This document shows positions 54,420 to 63,774 of a DNA stretch of 64,000 nucleotides, piece by piece. Below the pieces are notes generated by a model. It was not told the origin of the DNA. It saw only the letters and a list, made by a program, of their open reading frames with translations, and made no database searches. The stretch comes from Pseudomonas sp. DTU_2021_1001937_2_SI_NGA_ILE_001 (lineage in GTDB: Bacteria; Pseudomonadota; Gammaproteobacteria; Pseudomonadales; Pseudomonadaceae), in contig NZ_CP135971.1 in NCBI RefSeq assembly GCF_032463525.1, positions 1,922,001 to 1,986,000 of the forward strand, written 5' to 3'. The stretch's first letter is position 1, and every line of letters begins with the position of its first letter. The position numbers were made by a program, and so were the translations under genes.

Positions 54420-55346
54420 TCAGGCGCGATAGAGGATCGCCGAACCCCAGGACAAGCCTACACCAAAGCCGCTCAGTGCCACCCGCTGCCACGAGGAGCC
54501 CAGCACGTGCTTCTCGATCAGCAGCGGAATGCTCGACGACACGGTGTTGCCGGTCTCGACCATGTCCTTGACGAACTTCTCGGGCTGCTCTTCGAAACGC
54601 CGGGCCACGGCGTCGACGATCGCCGCGCTGCCCTGGTGGATGCAGAAGGCGTCGATGTCTTCAGCCTTGATGCCAGACTCGTCGAGCAATTCGTGCAGGT
54701 GCGCCGGCACCTTGAGCAAGGCGAAATTGAACACCTGGCGGCCATTCATGTAGAACACGCCATCGCTGACCTTAAGATGCGGTGCGCCCGAGCCGTCAGT
54801 GCCGAACTTGGCCTTGCCCAACTGCCAGGGGGCGTCCTCACCCATCCAAGTGGCGGTGGCTGCATCGCCAAACAACATGGTGGTGTTGCGGTCATCCGGG
54901 TCGACGATCTTCGAATAGGGGTCGGCGGTAACCAGCACGCCGTTCTTCAGGCCAGCGGCCTCCATGAAGCCTTTGATCGCATAGATGCCGTAGACGTAAC
55001 CCGAGCAGCCGAGGGAAATATCGAACGCCGCCACGGCGGTCGACAGGCCCAGCTTGTCCTGAACGATGGCCGCCGTATGCGGCAGACCTTCTTCATCGCC
55101 ATTCTGGGTGACGACGATCAGCACATCGATACTGTCGCGGCTCAACTGCGGGTTGCTGGCCAACAGGGCATTCACGGCTTCGACGCACAGGTCGGAGGTT
55201 TCCTGCGCAGCGTCTTTGCGCGGCAAAAAGGTGGAGCCGATCTTGCCGAGGATGAACTCTTCATCCTTGCCGAACCTGGCGCCTTGCGCGTAGTTGTCCA
55301 CCCCAGCGGTGGGCACGTAACTCGCTATGCTTTTTATGCCAATCAT
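54420..55346 (-). CDS. 3-oxoacyl-ACP synthase III-like protein of the flagellin glycosylation island
   Basis: A 308-residue FabH-type protein with an intact triad: Cys114 (SLGCSGYVYG), His237 (CIHQGS) and Asn267 (ETGNTVSS). FabH enzymes condense an acyl-CoA with malonyl-ACP. Its position between the large glycosyltransferases and fliC equals orf3 of the P. syringae flagellin glycosylation island, where the glycan carries a 3-hydroxybutanoyl-type acyl group; supply of that acyl chain is a reasonable inference, not shown. The start at 55346 (MIGIKSIASY) was chosen; the open upstream 20 codons do not resemble the family. Confidence 0.88.
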   Translation of the reverse strand: MIGIKSIASYVPTAGVDNYAQGARFGKDEEFILGKIGSTFLPRKDAAQETSDLCVEAVNALLASNPQLSRDSIDVLIVVTQNGDEEGLPHTAAIVQDKLGLSTAVAAFDISLGCSGYVYGIYAIKGFMEAAGLKNGVLVTADPYSKIVDPDDRNTTMLFGDAATATWMGEDAPWQLGKAKFGTDGSGAPHLKVSDGVFYMNGRQVFNFALLKVPAHLHELLDESGIKAEDIDAFCIHQGSAAIVDAVARRFEEQPEKFVKDMVETGNTVSSSIPLLIEKHVLGSSWQRVALSGFGVGLSWGSAILYRA

Positions 55347-55556
55347 CGTGGCTTCCCAAATTAGTAAACGGCGGAACAGGCGCCCTGAAGCGATCAGGCC
55401 GCTCACGTATCAATTGTGTGACGGATATTTTCAGGGGGCTGGCCACGAATAAGCAAGTCAGGCTCACTTCGCTCCCCGCAACGCACTCCATCAACAGATG
55501 CACGTTTGCGCTTGCAGGTCACTGACGCAGCAGGTTTTACGACTGACAGCGGATCG

Positions 55557-55580
55557 AGGGCGGCCGCAGAAGGCCGCCCT
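55557..55580 (-). terminator. Strong GC hairpin after the second glycosyltransferase gene
   Basis: AGGGCGGCC and GGCCGCCCT form a perfect 9-base stem with a 6-base loop, starting about 16 bases after the stop. No U-tract follows. The rest of 55347-55556 has no gene that I can support and no clear promoter for the synthase gene. Confidence 0.55.
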
Positions 55581-55596
55581 GCCCGCTCGAGAGGGA

Positions 55597-58482
55597 CTAG
55601 ATGTCCAGCGTGTAGCCCTGGCCGCGCAACGCCAGGTGACGATTGTAGGCGGTATCGTGCTCGAAGGCGGCGGCCCATTTGCTGCGTAGCGCGTGCAAGG
55701 CTTCAGGTGCCTTGGCGATATCGCCCGGATGCACCACCTGGACCTGCGGGGTCCATACGGTCAGGTAGCCGGCAGCCGACGCACTGAGGCATAGATCCAC
55801 ATCGGCATAGGCTGCAGCGAACACCTGCTCGTCCAGCCCCCCGAGCGCTTCGAACAACGCTTTGTCGATCATCAGGCAGGCGCCCGACACCGCCGAGACA
55901 TTCTGCTCGACGGCAAGACGCTGCATGTAGCCGACGTCCTGCTTGGTGGCGCCCACGAATGCCGAACCCACCGCGTCGTCAAAGCCGAGAATCAACCCGG
56001 CCTGGGTCACGCTGCCCTGCTGATCGACGAGTTTCACACCCACTACGCCCACTTCCGGACGTTGTGCCTGGTTGAGCATCGATTCGATCCAGCCGACGTT
56101 GATCACCTGGCTGCGCGCATCCAGAAGCACCAGGTATTCCCCCTTGGCCTGCTGGCTGAGCTGGTTGTGCATCGCGGCAGAGCTCATCGGCTCGTCGGCA
56201 CGGAATACCCGGATGCGGTTGGAAAGCTTTTCCTGCTGCTGCAGCCAGGCGAACACCTCGGGAGACTGGCTGCCGGCATCGCCGATGAGCACCTCGTAAC
56301 GTGGGTAGCGAGAGCGCTGCAGCAGGTTGACCAGGCAACGCTGCAAATCGGCCAGGTTATCCTGGCAACTGATCAGCACCGAGACCATGGGGCGATGCTC
56401 ATGCCGGTAGTCGATCTTGAAAGTACCTGGCGATGCCGAACCCACCTCGGCCTGGTAACCGCGGGTGGCCAGATGGCGGGTCAGGGCCTTCTGCTGATCC
56501 TCATTGGCCTCCGGCGAGGGGGCCTGGCAAATCACCACAGGTTCGCTGAGGTGGGCCATGCCGCCCATGCCGCCCTGCTCGATCAAGCGCAACAGCAGAT
56601 CGAACTCCAGCGCATCCGGATAATCCCGCGAATAGCCGCCCGCCTCGACCAGTGCACTACGGCGTACCAGCCAATGACGCGCCATCAGGCTCGGCAGGCT
56701 CTGCAGCAGATCCAGGTTGAAATCGGGCAGCAGCACCGGTTGCAGGGTGTCATCGGCCTGACGATGAATGCTGTCGACCGCCACGGCACGGCAATCGGCC
56801 GCGTCCATCAGCGCATCGCTGGCCAGCAACAGCCCGGCGGGGGTGAACTGCTCGCCCGCCTGGGCCAGCATCAGCCAGTCGACGTCGGATTGGCGAATGA
56901 CCTGGTTGATCCGGTCGACGTAGTTGCTGGCGGTCACCTTCACGAAATGCAGCGTGTGCTGCAGGGTGGTCGCGGCCGGCAGCTCGCCCGTGGTAAACAC
57001 GATGACCTTGAAGTTGCGGTAATGACTATTGATCAGGCTGTCGAAGCTGGCCTGTAACTTGAAGATATCGGCCTCGAGATCCAGCAATAGCACGCCGATC
57101 TGCGCGCCTGCCGGGTTAGCCGCCTGACGCACCAGCAGTCGCTTCAGCTCGGCAGCCTCCGGGGTTCGCGAAGCCAGCCACTTCAACAGGCGACCGGAAG
57201 GCATTTCGTCGAGCAAGCTGGCGTTGTCACGCGGGCTCGTTGCACGCAAACGCTGCCCCCAGGCGATCAGTTGTTCGATCTGTTCGAGCCGATCCTTTTC
57301 GTCACCCTGTTTGCTGCTACGCAGCTCCTGCTCCAGACGCCGCACGATACCTTCACTGAAGGCATAGAGAGCGTAAGCCCGCCACAGTCGATTGAGCAGT
57401 GGCTCGGCATCCGGATTACTCTGCGGCCCTGCCAGCTCGGCCTGACGCAGCAGCACGCCTTCCAGAGCGGCCAATTGCCGCCCGGCGGGAAACACATGGA
57501 TCAGGAATTCGACACGCGCCAGCACGTCGAAAAACGCCCGATTGTAGAACGGTAACTCGACATGTTGACGAGGTTCGAAATGGGCCTCGCCCACTTCCTC
57601 AGCCAGATTCCAGATGCAGCAGAACAGCTTGTCGCGCCCTTGATAGGGACGCTTCTTCAGAGCGTCAGCGAGCAACGCGAACGCTTCCAGCAGCCTGGAC
57701 TCCTCGACCGGCAGGCTCGCAGCCAAAGCGGCGACAAATGCCTGGCGCTCCGAGCGGGTCTTTGGATCACTATGCTGCATGGCGCCTTGCAGAGCGGCCG
57801 TGTGGCGGGCCTGCGCCTGAGCGTCAGCCAGATGCAGCACATAGGGCACATCCAGAACACGCACCTGCCCGACATTCAGCAGATAGGCCGCCAGGCCAGC
57901 CTCCTGCAGCGCGACACTGGTTCCGCGCGGCAGGGCCTGCAAGAAGGGTCGCAGCGATACCGTGCGCAGCACCGCATGCTGCAACGACACCGGCCGGCTC
58001 ATGAAGCGCTCGATACGCTCGTGCCTCTCAGCCTGATCATGACCGTCATCAACCTTGAGGTCTCGCAGCAGGTAATCGATTCGGTCAACGCCCGCCTCGT
58101 AACCGAGGCTGTAGCCTTGCGCTCCCACATGCCCAGGGTGTGCTTCCAGAAACTCGACCGCTTGCTCGAGTGCATCAGGCAACAGGAAGCTCTCGACGCT
58201 CGCCCAGACGACGTAAGGACTGTCGACACCCTCAAGGGCATGCAGGAGCCGTTCAGACAGCTCGGCGCCTGCCAGCTCGGGGACGTGCAGATAGTCAACG
58301 CCCACCAGGCCAGAGGCGTAGGCATCAGCACTCGCACTGCTGTCGAGCACCTTCACGACCATCGGGAAATCGCCGTACCAGGCCAAGGCACGGCGCAGGA
58401 ATTCACCCTGCTCGCAGGCCAGCAGGATGAGCGTGAAGCGAGAGTCTACCGATGGCACTTCATGGCCGTTAGTGCTTTGCAT
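55597..58482 (-). CDS. fgt2: Large flagellin glycosyltransferase (Fgt2 position), tandem GT2 domains
   Basis: A 961-residue soluble protein. The N-terminal ~220 residues look like a divergent GT-A fold (FTLILLACEQGEFLRRALAWYGDFPMVVKVLDSS). A helical middle (about 230-470) follows, then a degenerate GT2-like unit with PDFNLDLLQSLPSLMARHW (about 590), and a C-terminal GT2 domain (from about 720: MVSVLISCQDNLADLQRCLV) with LVLLDARSQ at the DXD position and an acceptor-binding YADVDLCLSA stretch. Position matches fgt2 of P. syringae, which adds sugars to flagellin. The start at 58482 has AGGA 7-8 bases upstream; an ATG two codons earlier overlaps that site, and the long open extension upstream was rejected. 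Confidence 0.8.
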   Translation of the reverse strand: MQSTNGHEVPSVDSRFTLILLACEQGEFLRRALAWYGDFPMVVKVLDSSASADAYASGLVGVDYLHVPELAGAELSERLLHALEGVDSPYVVWASVESFLLPDALEQAVEFLEAHPGHVGAQGYSLGYEAGVDRIDYLLRDLKVDDGHDQAERHERIERFMSRPVSLQHAVLRTVSLRPFLQALPRGTSVALQEAGLAAYLLNVGQVRVLDVPYVLHLADAQAQARHTAALQGAMQHSDPKTRSERQAFVAALAASLPVEESRLLEAFALLADALKKRPYQGRDKLFCCIWNLAEEVGEAHFEPRQHVELPFYNRAFFDVLARVEFLIHVFPAGRQLAALEGVLLRQAELAGPQSNPDAEPLLNRLWRAYALYAFSEGIVRRLEQELRSSKQGDEKDRLEQIEQLIAWGQRLRATSPRDNASLLDEMPSGRLLKWLASRTPEAAELKRLLVRQAANPAGAQIGVLLLDLEADIFKLQASFDSLINSHYRNFKVIVFTTGELPAATTLQHTLHFVKVTASNYVDRINQVIRQSDVDWLMLAQAGEQFTPAGLLLASDALMDAADCRAVAVDSIHRQADDTLQPVLLPDFNLDLLQSLPSLMARHWLVRRSALVEAGGYSRDYPDALEFDLLLRLIEQGGMGGMAHLSEPVVICQAPSPEANEDQQKALTRHLATRGYQAEVGSASPGTFKIDYRHEHRPMVSVLISCQDNLADLQRCLVNLLQRSRYPRYEVLIGDAGSQSPEVFAWLQQQEKLSNRIRVFRADEPMSSAAMHNQLSQQAKGEYLVLLDARSQVINVGWIESMLNQAQRPEVGVVGVKLVDQQGSVTQAGLILGFDDAVGSAFVGATKQDVGYMQRLAVEQNVSAVSGACLMIDKALFEALGGLDEQVFAAAYADVDLCLSASAAGYLTVWTPQVQVVHPGDIAKAPEALHALRSKWAAAFEHDTAYNRHLALRGQGYTLDI

Positions 58483-58501
58483 AGTCATTCCTGTTGTCAA
58501 A

Positions 58502-61500
58502 TCAGTCCGGCAACCAGCCATTGGCCCAGTATTGCAGGTTCTCGCCGCGCAGCATGAAGTCGCGCAGCACGGTTTCACGCAATTCGTCACCCATGCGGTA
58601 GCTGGCGGCAGGATCGGCCAAATGCATGCGCACGGCGTCAAGCCATTGTTCGGTGCTGTTGTCCTTGACCCGAGTGGCGGGTAGATGACCTGCATAGGCC
58701 AGAGTATTGCTGCACACCACCGGATAGCCGCACGCACCGTACTCGAGCAGGCGCAAGTTGCTCTTGCAGTCGTTGAAGATATGCATCTCCAAAGGGGCCA
58801 GAGCCAGGTCAAGATTCAGGCTGGCCAGTTTGGCGGGGTACAGGTGCAGCGGTACCGCCCGGTGGAATTCGTGGATGTACGGGCGCAACAGCTCCGGGCA
58901 CATGCCGAAGAATACCCACTCCACCTCATCGGCCAGTTCGCGAACGACGTCGACGATCAGTTCCAGATCGCCGCGGTGGCTGGTCCCGCCGCCCCAGCCG
59001 ATACGCGGTTTGGAAGACGCCCGGCGAACGCTCTTGAGTCCGTTCCACATGTGCGGTGCGAGCATGTTGGGCACCACGCGAATGTCGTGGTGCATACCGG
59101 ACAGCGCATCGGCCAGCGGCTGGGTCGATACCACCAGCCGATCGCACATACCGATGCCACGGCGCAGCACGTCCTCGAGGTTGTCCGGCATGCTGCGACG
59201 GTGCTCGTTCTTGGCCGGCACGTTGACGATGTAGTCATCCAGCTCATACACCCGCAGCGCATTGGAAAACACTTTTACGCGGTCGATATCCGCCAGACGA
59301 GACTCGTTGTAACGCCCCTGAATCACCACTACGTCAGGGTCCTGACGCACCACCTCGGCCAGCGACGGCATCTCGTAAGCGATCTTGCCAATGATTCGTC
59401 CTGCCGCCTCCAGCTCGGCCAATGGCTGGCTGAGACGATAATGGCCGACCGCGCCCGAATTGACCGCCATACCCAGGATCGATGGCAAATGCCGCGTACA
59501 GAAAGGATTCCAGCCGCTGCGTATACCAGGATCAAGCAGATAGGCGCCGGCTTCGCTATGCACCAGATTGACGTTGTAGGCAGGGTCACTCACCACTCTG
59601 GGCAACCACTTCAGAGACAAGGCCTGCTGCTGATTGACCAACCTGCCGTGCACCTCAGGGGCCTGCGGCGGTATGGCAGACTCGTCGAGCACCACACAAG
59701 GCGTCGGGTCCCAGACCACCAGGTAGCCCTGCTGACCGGCACGCAGGCACAAGTCCAGCTCGTTCAGGCCATCGCTGAAGGTGGCCTCGTCCAGCGGGCC
59801 GATGGCCTCCAGCACGTCCCGGCGCACCATCAGGCAGTGCCCGCCCAGCACCGTCCAGTTCTGCGCCACCTGCAAGCGCTGCATATAGCCCATGGCGTCG
59901 CTCGGAACCCGCAACGAAGGCCGCCCGGCGACACTTTCCATCCACAGCACCATGCCGGCATGCAGCACCCTGCCCTGTGGATCGACGATCTTCGGCCCCA
60001 CGACACCCACCTCGGCGCGTTGAGCATGATTGAGCAGGCATTCGATCCAGCGCTCATCCCGCACCAGCGCCTGCACGCTGAAACGCAGCAGGTAACTGCC
60101 CCTGGCCTCGGCAAACGCCTGATTCCACGTCGCCGCCTCGTTTTCGCCATTCGTCGCCTTGATGACCCGCAGCTTATCGGAGCCCATCTCGGCCATGGCC
60201 GACAGCCAGGCCAGGGTCTGCGGTTCCCGGCTGCCTCGATCGACGATCAATACTTCATAGTGTGGATACAAGGTATGCGTCAGCAGACTCTCGACACAGC
60301 GTTCGAGCACTGACAGCTGATCACGCACGAAGAGGATGATCGACACCAATGGCTGGTCGGCATGCAGGTACTCGACCTTGTTGAGCAGGGGCGAGACGTC
60401 ATGATGAATGACGTGTTCGATGCCGAGGCGCTGCAGATGCCCATGAGTCAGGGTTTCGCTGGCCTGGATGACCGCAGGCGATGACAACCAGTCGGCCAGG
60501 GACAGACTGCTCTCCACCAACACCTCGGCGATGTGCTCGATGGCGTGCGGCCCTTCTGCCTCCACGATGCGCCAGATCACATCGTGCGGTGCCAGCTCTC
60601 CATAGTGCCTATCCAGGCCGCCGACACCCAGCAAGTGCTGGCGCTCGAAGGCCAGCACCCGCCCGACATAGGGATAGCTGCGCAACAGGTCGAGGTTGAA
60701 GTCGGGCTTGAAGGCCGGCTCCCGGGATTCATCGTCGCGCAGCGCGCCCTCGTCGCTGTAGACGCATTTGAGCCCGGGCATCTGCGCCACGCGCTCAGCG
60801 AGAATCAGCAGCGCGGGCTGGACCAGGCGGTCACCGGCACGCAGCAAGTAAACCCAGTCGGCCTGGTTCAGCAGCGGCACGATTTCATTGAGTTGCTGCA
60901 GCCCGTCACCGCGCAACGGAAAATGCATCAGCTGGGCCTGCTCGGCCAACTGCGCATCGCTCAATACAACGATGGATTCCGGCGGGTAATCCTGGTCCAT
61001 CAGGCTGTCGAGTGTCAGGCTCAGCAGCAGCGGGTCGTTATCGCGGTCAATCACGATCGGTACGATGCGCGGGCGGGAATGCCAGGAAGCGATGCGTTTG
61101 GGGAAAAGTTTTTTTTGCGCTGGGGTGTAGACCCGCTCAGCCAGCCACTGCTTGTACAACTCGGCGAAACTCTTGGCATAGGCGCCCACGCGGTTACGCA
61201 GCATGCCCTGGCGAGTCGCGGCAATGGCGTAGAGGCCGACCTCATCCCACTCCCGTGGTTCGAGTGCCGCGTTACGCAGCGCCACGAAGCGAGTCCAGCC
61301 CAACAGGGTCTCGGTCTTCTCCTCACGCACGGCCATCATCTGCCGCAGCCAGTCTTTCTCCACCTCGGCAACGGCAGGGATCCTGGGGTCCTGACTGAGC
61401 GCATCGGGGTGAATGCGCTCCGCCACGCTGACCGCATTAAGAGCAATCAGGTGGCTGTGGCGCAGCAGGCAGATGAACAGCGCGAAATCCAGCAGCGCCG

Positions 61501-62080
61501 AAAATCCCTCGCCGCCCGAGGCCAGTTGCGGCAGCAGCCTGGCTGCATCGTCGCGGCGCATCAGCGCCGCACTGAAGCCGCCCAGGTTGTTCTGCAGCAA
61601 CTTGTCGAACGCGCCAAGAATATCCACGCCATGGAACAAGGCGTCATAGGGCACCAACCCCATGTTCTCCATACGCTCAGGCAGAACGTAGTTTTCTTGA
61701 TCGATGAAATACCGCCGCGAGACGACCAGCCCGACATCGGTATGGCGCTGCAACGCATCGGCCTGCATAGCCACGCAATGGGGGTACAGAACATCGTCAT
61801 CACAGAGAAACTTGATGAACTCGCCGCCAGCCTGCTCCAGACACTTGAGCATGTTGGCCTGGAAGCCCAGGCGCTGCGGATTGGCCAGATAGCGAACGGG
61901 ATGCCGGGCGTCTACGACGCACTCGTCGAAAACGGCCTTGATTTCTCCGGTCTGGCAGTCATCGCAAACGATGATCTCAAGGTTCGACCAGGTCTGCGCC
62001 AACGCACTGTCGAGGGCAGCACGGAAGAAGCGAGGGTTGAATGCGGGGATGACGATACTGACGAGGGGGACTGAATTCAC
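58502..62080 (-). CDS. fgt1: Giant flagellin glycosyltransferase (Fgt1 position), multi-domain
   Basis: An 1192-residue protein with about four units: N-terminal GT2 (PLVSIVIPAFNPRFFRAALDSALAQ; DXD-like FLCDDDVLYPH near residue 95), a middle GT-A-like unit (about 340-560, VYSDEGALRDD and KPDFNLDLLRSYPYVGRVLAFE), a third GT2 (about 590-810, PLVSIILFVRDQLSVLERCV) in which the DXD position reads LLRFSVQ, and a C-terminal GT-B/GT1-like unit (from about 860, with RIGWGGGTSHRGDLELI and LEYGACGYPVVCS). It should glycosylate flagellin in the cytoplasm before export; the first sugar-transferring step is attributed to Fgt1 in P. syringae. It lies just after flgL and 20 bases before fgt2. Confidence 0.82.
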   Translation of the reverse strand: MNSVPLVSIVIPAFNPRFFRAALDSALAQTWSNLEIIVCDDCQTGEIKAVFDECVVDARHPVRYLANPQRLGFQANMLKCLEQAGGEFIKFLCDDDVLYPHCVAMQADALQRHTDVGLVVSRRYFIDQENYVLPERMENMGLVPYDALFHGVDILGAFDKLLQNNLGGFSAALMRRDDAARLLPQLASGGEGFSALLDFALFICLLRHSHLIALNAVSVAERIHPDALSQDPRIPAVAEVEKDWLRQMMAVREEKTETLLGWTRFVALRNAALEPREWDEVGLYAIAATRQGMLRNRVGAYAKSFAELYKQWLAERVYTPAQKKLFPKRIASWHSRPRIVPIVIDRDNDPLLLSLTLDSLMDQDYPPESIVVLSDAQLAEQAQLMHFPLRGDGLQQLNEIVPLLNQADWVYLLRAGDRLVQPALLILAERVAQMPGLKCVYSDEGALRDDESREPAFKPDFNLDLLRSYPYVGRVLAFERQHLLGVGGLDRHYGELAPHDVIWRIVEAEGPHAIEHIAEVLVESSLSLADWLSSPAVIQASETLTHGHLQRLGIEHVIHHDVSPLLNKVEYLHADQPLVSIILFVRDQLSVLERCVESLLTHTLYPHYEVLIVDRGSREPQTLAWLSAMAEMGSDKLRVIKATNGENEAATWNQAFAEARGSYLLRFSVQALVRDERWIECLLNHAQRAEVGVVGPKIVDPQGRVLHAGMVLWMESVAGRPSLRVPSDAMGYMQRLQVAQNWTVLGGHCLMVRRDVLEAIGPLDEATFSDGLNELDLCLRAGQQGYLVVWDPTPCVVLDESAIPPQAPEVHGRLVNQQQALSLKWLPRVVSDPAYNVNLVHSEAGAYLLDPGIRSGWNPFCTRHLPSILGMAVNSGAVGHYRLSQPLAELEAAGRIIGKIAYEMPSLAEVVRQDPDVVVIQGRYNESRLADIDRVKVFSNALRVYELDDYIVNVPAKNEHRRSMPDNLEDVLRRGIGMCDRLVVSTQPLADALSGMHHDIRVVPNMLAPHMWNGLKSVRRASSKPRIGWGGGTSHRGDLELIVDVVRELADEVEWVFFGMCPELLRPYIHEFHRAVPLHLYPAKLASLNLDLALAPLEMHIFNDCKSNLRLLEYGACGYPVVCSNTLAYAGHLPATRVKDNSTEQWLDAVRMHLADPAASYRMGDELRETVLRDFMLRGENLQYWANGWLPD

Positions 62081-62104
62081 GATGAGGACCCACAGGCGGC
62101 GTGA

Positions 62105-62125
62105 AGGGCTCGCACCGTGAGCCCT
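62105..62125 (-). terminator. Stem-loop between flgL and fgt1
   Basis: agggctc (62105-62111) and gagccct (62119-62125) pair perfectly with a 7-base loop, 47-67 bases after the flgL stop. There is no U-tract, so this may be an attenuator or an mRNA-end stabiliser rather than a full terminator. Confidence 0.45.
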
Positions 62126-62171
62126 CCGTTGCCACTGAAAAAAGACGGCTGGCTATGCTCGGAAACAGGCT

Positions 62172-63761
62172 TTACAGCATGCTGAACAGGCTGAGTTTGG
62201 AAGTTTGCAGGAACACCTGTTGAGACGCATCGAGCATGGTTTTCTGGAGCGTCAGGCGCGAAGCGGATTCGAACGGATCGGCCTGGGTGTACGAGTCGGA
62301 CTCCAGCTTGTTGTTGCCCTTGAGCAGATCGTTTGTCGTGCCCTGTGCCGAGGCGGCCACCATCCGCGCACCGATACCGGAAATCGCCGTAGCGACCTGC
62401 TCGGTAGCACTGGTGAGGTTGCCCAAGGCCGAATTGACGGCATTGGTGAGCTTCTGCGTGGCGACCAGGTTGCCATCTGCCGGCGTGGTCAGGACCGCGA
62501 TGAAATCGCTCAAGGTATTGAGCACGTTCTGGGTCTGATGGGTATTGGCCTCCACCACGAAGGTATCGCCATCCTGCGGTGTGCCCGCAACAGTGAAGTT
62601 GATACCGGCGGCGTTGATCGACGGGCCAAAGCCCGTGCCGGTGGCAATCGGCGGCTTGCCGTTGGTGACCGGTGACGCATACAGCTCATAGCCCGTGGTG
62701 GTGAACTTGAGGGTTGCACCACCGGACGGGAAAGTATTGTTGAACGCCGCTCTGTCCGCCACCGTGGTCCCGACCTCGGACTGGGTGATGGTGGCTGTGG
62801 AAGCATTGCCCGGGCTGCGCGATACCGCGATGTCCGGCGGGGTAGCGTCCAGGGTGTAGGTGCGCCCCAGCAGCGCCGCCTCGGCGGTGCTGGCACTGGC
62901 CGCTTCAGCCTGGGACAGGTTGACGTTCAGGTTCAGGTCGACCCCGCGGAAGGTGATGGTCTGGGTGGTAGACGTGTTGAACTTGAAGTCGCCTGCCGTA
63001 CTCGCGTCGGTGGTGACGTCGGTACCGTTACGGTCGGTGATCAGCAGCTTAGGGCCACTGACGAAGGAGACCGTGTAGGGCTCGCCGCCCAGGAAGCCCG
63101 AGTTGTACGCAGAGGTAGACGACACCGTCCCTCCTGCCAAACCGACCTTGCCATCATCGGTCGCCGGCGAGGTCAGCGTAGTGCTGGCGCGGGTAGTGTT
63201 GACCGCCTGTTCGAAGGCCTCGTAGCCCGTGGTGTTGGCGGCGAGGACCAGGCCATCGCCTACCGCCAGGCCGACACCCGTCTGGTTGCCATGATAGGTG
63301 TAGGAGCCATCGGCGTTTGTCGAGTAAGGCGGCTGCGAACCGTCGGAACCGGAGAACAGGTACAGGCCGTTGGCGTCCTGGGTATTCATCAGGCCGAGGA
63401 CCTGCTTCTGCAACTCCTTGAGCTCGGCGGCAGTGGACTGCCGATCGGCGTCGGTGTAGGAACCATTGCCCGCCTGGATCACCAGTTCACGGACCCGTTG
63501 CAGGGCGTCACGAATGCTCTCCAACGCAGTCTCGGCATTGGCGCCGTTGTTGTTGATCGCCGTGATGTTGGACGAATACTGGTCGAGCATCGCGTTCTGC
63601 TGCGCCAGCTGCAGCACACGCGCGGCACCGATCGGGTCGTCGCTGGCGGTATTGAGCTTGACCTGGCTGCTGACCTCTTCACCGGTCTTGATGAACTTGG
63701 CGTAGTTACGCTGATAGTTGGCCGCCGAGGCTTCGTAAATCTGGCCAGTGGAAATGCGCAT
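62172..63761 (-). CDS. flgL: Flagellar hook-filament junction protein FlgL (HAP3)
   Basis: A 529-residue protein with a flagellin-like N-terminus (MRISTGQIYEASAANYQRNYAKFIKTGEEVSSQVKLNTASDDPIGAARVLQL) and C-terminus (DPFESASRLTLQKTMLDASQQVFLQTSKLSLFSML). The long Thr/Ser/Gly-rich middle (about 130-420) is an enlarged variable domain compared with the ~320 residues of enteric FlgL. It joins the hook to the filament with FlgK. It starts 13 bases after the flgK stop. Confidence 0.96.
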   Translation of the reverse strand: MRISTGQIYEASAANYQRNYAKFIKTGEEVSSQVKLNTASDDPIGAARVLQLAQQNAMLDQYSSNITAINNNGANAETALESIRDALQRVRELVIQAGNGSYTDADRQSTAAELKELQKQVLGLMNTQDANGLYLFSGSDGSQPPYSTNADGSYTYHGNQTGVGLAVGDGLVLAANTTGYEAFEQAVNTTRASTTLTSPATDDGKVGLAGGTVSSTSAYNSGFLGGEPYTVSFVSGPKLLITDRNGTDVTTDASTAGDFKFNTSTTQTITFRGVDLNLNVNLSQAEAASASTAEAALLGRTYTLDATPPDIAVSRSPGNASTATITQSEVGTTVADRAAFNNTFPSGGATLKFTTTGYELYASPVTNGKPPIATGTGFGPSINAAGINFTVAGTPQDGDTFVVEANTHQTQNVLNTLSDFIAVLTTPADGNLVATQKLTNAVNSALGNLTSATEQVATAISGIGARMVAASAQGTTNDLLKGNNKLESDSYTQADPFESASRLTLQKTMLDASQQVFLQTSKLSLFSML

Positions 63762-63774
63762 GGTCTACGACTCC

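Noticed and set aside
55347..55596. Small genes in the spacer between fgt2 and the ketoacyl-ACP synthase gene
   Set aside because: Short open frames there lack ribosome sites and recognisable sequence; only a GC hairpin can be supported.
58483..58812. N-terminal extension of fgt2 to 58812
   Set aside because: The extension lies inside the end of fgt1 in another frame, is Cys/Trp/Pro-rich and has no likeness to a glycosyltransferase; a ribosome site supports the start at 58482.
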